A stretch of DNA of 14,516 nt from Candidatus Brevefilum sp. GTDB lineage: Bacteria; Chloroflexota; Anaerolineae; Anaerolineales; Anaerolineaceae. The stretch covers positions 1-14,516 of the forward strand of contig SKPR01000142.1 of assembly GCA_007119455.1 (NCBI GenBank). The letters run 5' to 3'. Each line of letters starts with the position of its first letter. The first letter of the stretch is position 1. The translations under genes were made by a program, and so were the position numbers. Positions 13,448-14,516 of the stretch are shown piece after piece. The notes below the pieces were generated by a model. It was not told the origin of the DNA and made no database searches. It saw only the letters and a list, made by a program, of their open reading frames with translations.

Positions 13448-14383
13448 ATGACAAAATACTTACCAGAAACGTATTCCCTATCAAGGGGCCTGATCCAGGC
13501 CCAGCAGGTTGAAACCCCGATCGTGGCCCTTGAATCAGCCGTAATCACCCATGGCCTCCCCATCCCACAGAACATTGAACTGGCACGGGATTTAGAGGCT
13601 GAGGTACGTCAGGAAGGCGCTATGCCAGCCACGATTGCCCTGCTGCAAGGCAAGATCCGGGTGGGTTTGACGGATGAGGAACTTGAAACCCTCGGGCATA
13701 TGACCGATACGCGTAAAATCAGCCTGCGAGATTTTGGCATTGCCCTGGCTGGTGGGATGAGCGGGGGGACGACCGTGGCAGCCACCCTGCTTGTGGCGGG
13801 GATGGCGGGCATCCGGGTGTTTGCCACCGGTGGAATTGGGGGTGTTCATCGCGGGGCACCATTTGATGTTTCAGCCGACCTGCCGCAGCTTGCCCAATCC
13901 CAATTGGTCGTGGTGTGCGCCGGCGCGAAAGCCATCCTTGACCTGCCGGCTACAAGGGAATATCTTGAAACCCAGGGAATCCCGGTGATCGGTTATCAAA
14001 CAGATGAATTTCCGGCTTTTTTCACCCGCAGAAGTGGTTTGCCCGTTGACCAGCAGGTTTCAAATCCACAGGACGTGGCCCAGATCGCCTGGCGTTCCTG
14101 GGAAGCCGGGGTGAGCAGCGCGGTATTGCTGGTGGTTCCACCGCCGGAAGATGCAGCCATGCCAGCCGAACCAATGGAGAAAGCCATTCAGGCAGCCGTT
14201 CAGGAGGCTGAAAAAAGGGGCATCCACGGCGCGGAAACAACCCCTTACCTGTTAAGACGTGTCAATGAACTGACGGGTGGGATGAGCCTGCGTGCCAATC
14301 TGGCTTTGCTCAAAAACAATGCCCGGGTCGCCGCCCAGGTTGCACGGGCCATGAACGATATCCACAAGGCCCGGCCTTTTTAA
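13448..14383 (+). CDS. psuG: Pseudouridine-5'-phosphate glycosidase
   Basis: A 311-residue cytoplasmic enzyme that reversibly splits pseudouridine 5'-phosphate into uracil and ribose 5-phosphate, for pseudouridine breakdown. The full family signature is present: VALESAVITHGLP (26-38, Glu29), GAMPATIAL (57-65), TRKISLRD (88-95, Lys90), GGTTVAATL (106-114), FATGGIGGVHRGAPFDVSADL (125-145, Asp144 for the metal), AGAKAILDLP (158-167, Lys161, the Schiff-base lysine position), FPAFFTRRSG (188-197) and GMSLRANLALLKNNA (278-292, Asn284). Length is normal and all catalytic positions look intact. The start at ATG 13448 is supported by AGAGAGGA (13433-13440) about seven bases upstream. The kinase partner PsuK is not in the window; the flanking genes are comEC and a PT-rich protein on the other strand. 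Confidence 0.96.
   Translation: MTKYLPETYSLSRGLIQAQQVETPIVALESAVITHGLPIPQNIELARDLEAEVRQEGAMPATIALLQGKIRVGLTDEELETLGHMTDTRKISLRDFGIALAGGMSGGTTVAATLLVAGMAGIRVFATGGIGGVHRGAPFDVSADLPQLAQSQLVVVCAGAKAILDLPATREYLETQGIPVIGYQTDEFPAFFTRRSGLPVDQQVSNPQDVAQIAWRSWEAGVSSAVLLVVPPPEDAAMPAEPMEKAIQAAVQEAEKRGIHGAETTPYLLRRVNELTGGMSLRANLALLKNNARVAAQVARAMNDIHKARPF
14366..14381 (+). terminator. Weak intrinsic terminator at the psuG end
   Basis: AAGGC (14366-14370), loop CCG, GCCTT (14374-14378), then TTT. The hairpin overlaps the last codons and stop of psuG. The stem is only five pairs, so termination may be partial. The convergent PT-rich gene ends 20 bases further on, leaving no room for another structure. Confidence 0.3.
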
Positions 14384-14403
14384 GCCAGTACCGGTTAATC
14401 GGG

Positions 14404-14516
14404 TCAGGGCCGGGGGGTGGCGGTTGGCCAGGGCGTGGCCGTCGGCCAGGGAGTGTTAGTGGGTGTTGGCGTGAAGGTTTGCGTGGGTGTCGGTGTTAAT
14501 GTGGGCGTTGGTGTGA
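14404..14516 (-). CDS. C-terminal tail of a Pro/Thr-rich protein, start beyond the window
   Basis: Minus-strand codons from the window edge to TGA at 14406-14404 give 36 residues made almost wholly of Pro-Thr repeats: TPTPTLTPTPTQTFTPTPTN, then TPWPTATPWPTATPRP. The strict Thr/Pro alternation, the repeated unit TPWPTA and the clean stop point to a real coding end, not chance low complexity. Such tails in Chloroflexota usually belong to secreted or surface proteins and act as linkers or glycosylated stalks. The functional domain lies outside the window, so no function can be given. The gene is convergent with psuG. Confidence 0.7.
   Translation of the reverse strand, partial: TPTPTLTPTPTQTFTPTPTNTPWPTATPWPTATPRP

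Overview
The window looks like chromosome from a Chloroflexota bacterium, most likely of the Anaerolineae. This is inferred from protein style, not from a marker gene. Exported proteins carry long Pro/Thr linkers of the TPTPT type. There is a VanW-type peptidoglycan-binding domain joined to a class A beta-lactamase-like domain, a serine protease with a C-terminal jelly-roll, and moderate GC. No rRNA, tRNA, CRISPR array, transposase or phage gene was found, so this reads as ordinary chromosome.

Layout. Position 1-542 (minus) is a TspO/MBR-like membrane protein cut by the window edge. Divergent from it, 762-1688 (plus) is a lipoprotein polysaccharide deacetylase. A near-perfect hairpin at 1742-1777 ends both this gene and the convergent membrane-anchored trypsin-like protease (1797-3686, minus). 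After a G-rich/C-rich spacer come two minus-strand genes, a small lipoprotein of unknown function (4996-5547) followed by a membrane-anchored alpha/beta hydrolase (3984-4928). A three-gene minus-strand operon runs from 10473 down to 5770: an anchored penicillin-binding-like serine hydrolase, an 885-residue DHH/DHHA1-CBS-CBS-tRNA nucleotidyltransferase fusion, and a GNAT acetyltransferase. A 422-base divergent spacer with nested inverted repeats separates this operon from comEC (10896-13310, plus, TTG start). Then come psuG (13448-14383, plus) and the last 36 codons of a convergent Pro/Thr-rich protein (14404-14516, minus).

How they work together. Much of the window concerns the cell envelope: deacetylase, protease, lipoprotein, anchored hydrolase, wall-directed serine hydrolase, ComEC and the PT-rich tail. 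The DHH-CBS-nucleotidyltransferase and PsuG belong to RNA and nucleotide metabolism. No single pathway unites the neighbours.

Most notable points: a ComEC whose metallo-beta-lactamase domain keeps its framework but has lost its recognisable metal-binding motifs; an EF-hand-like calcium loop inserted in the serine protease; a palindrome-rich, possibly mobile element between the operon and comEC; and a recurring TGN-extended -10 promoter about 27-30 bases before three start codons. I found no convincing new defence or mobile system.
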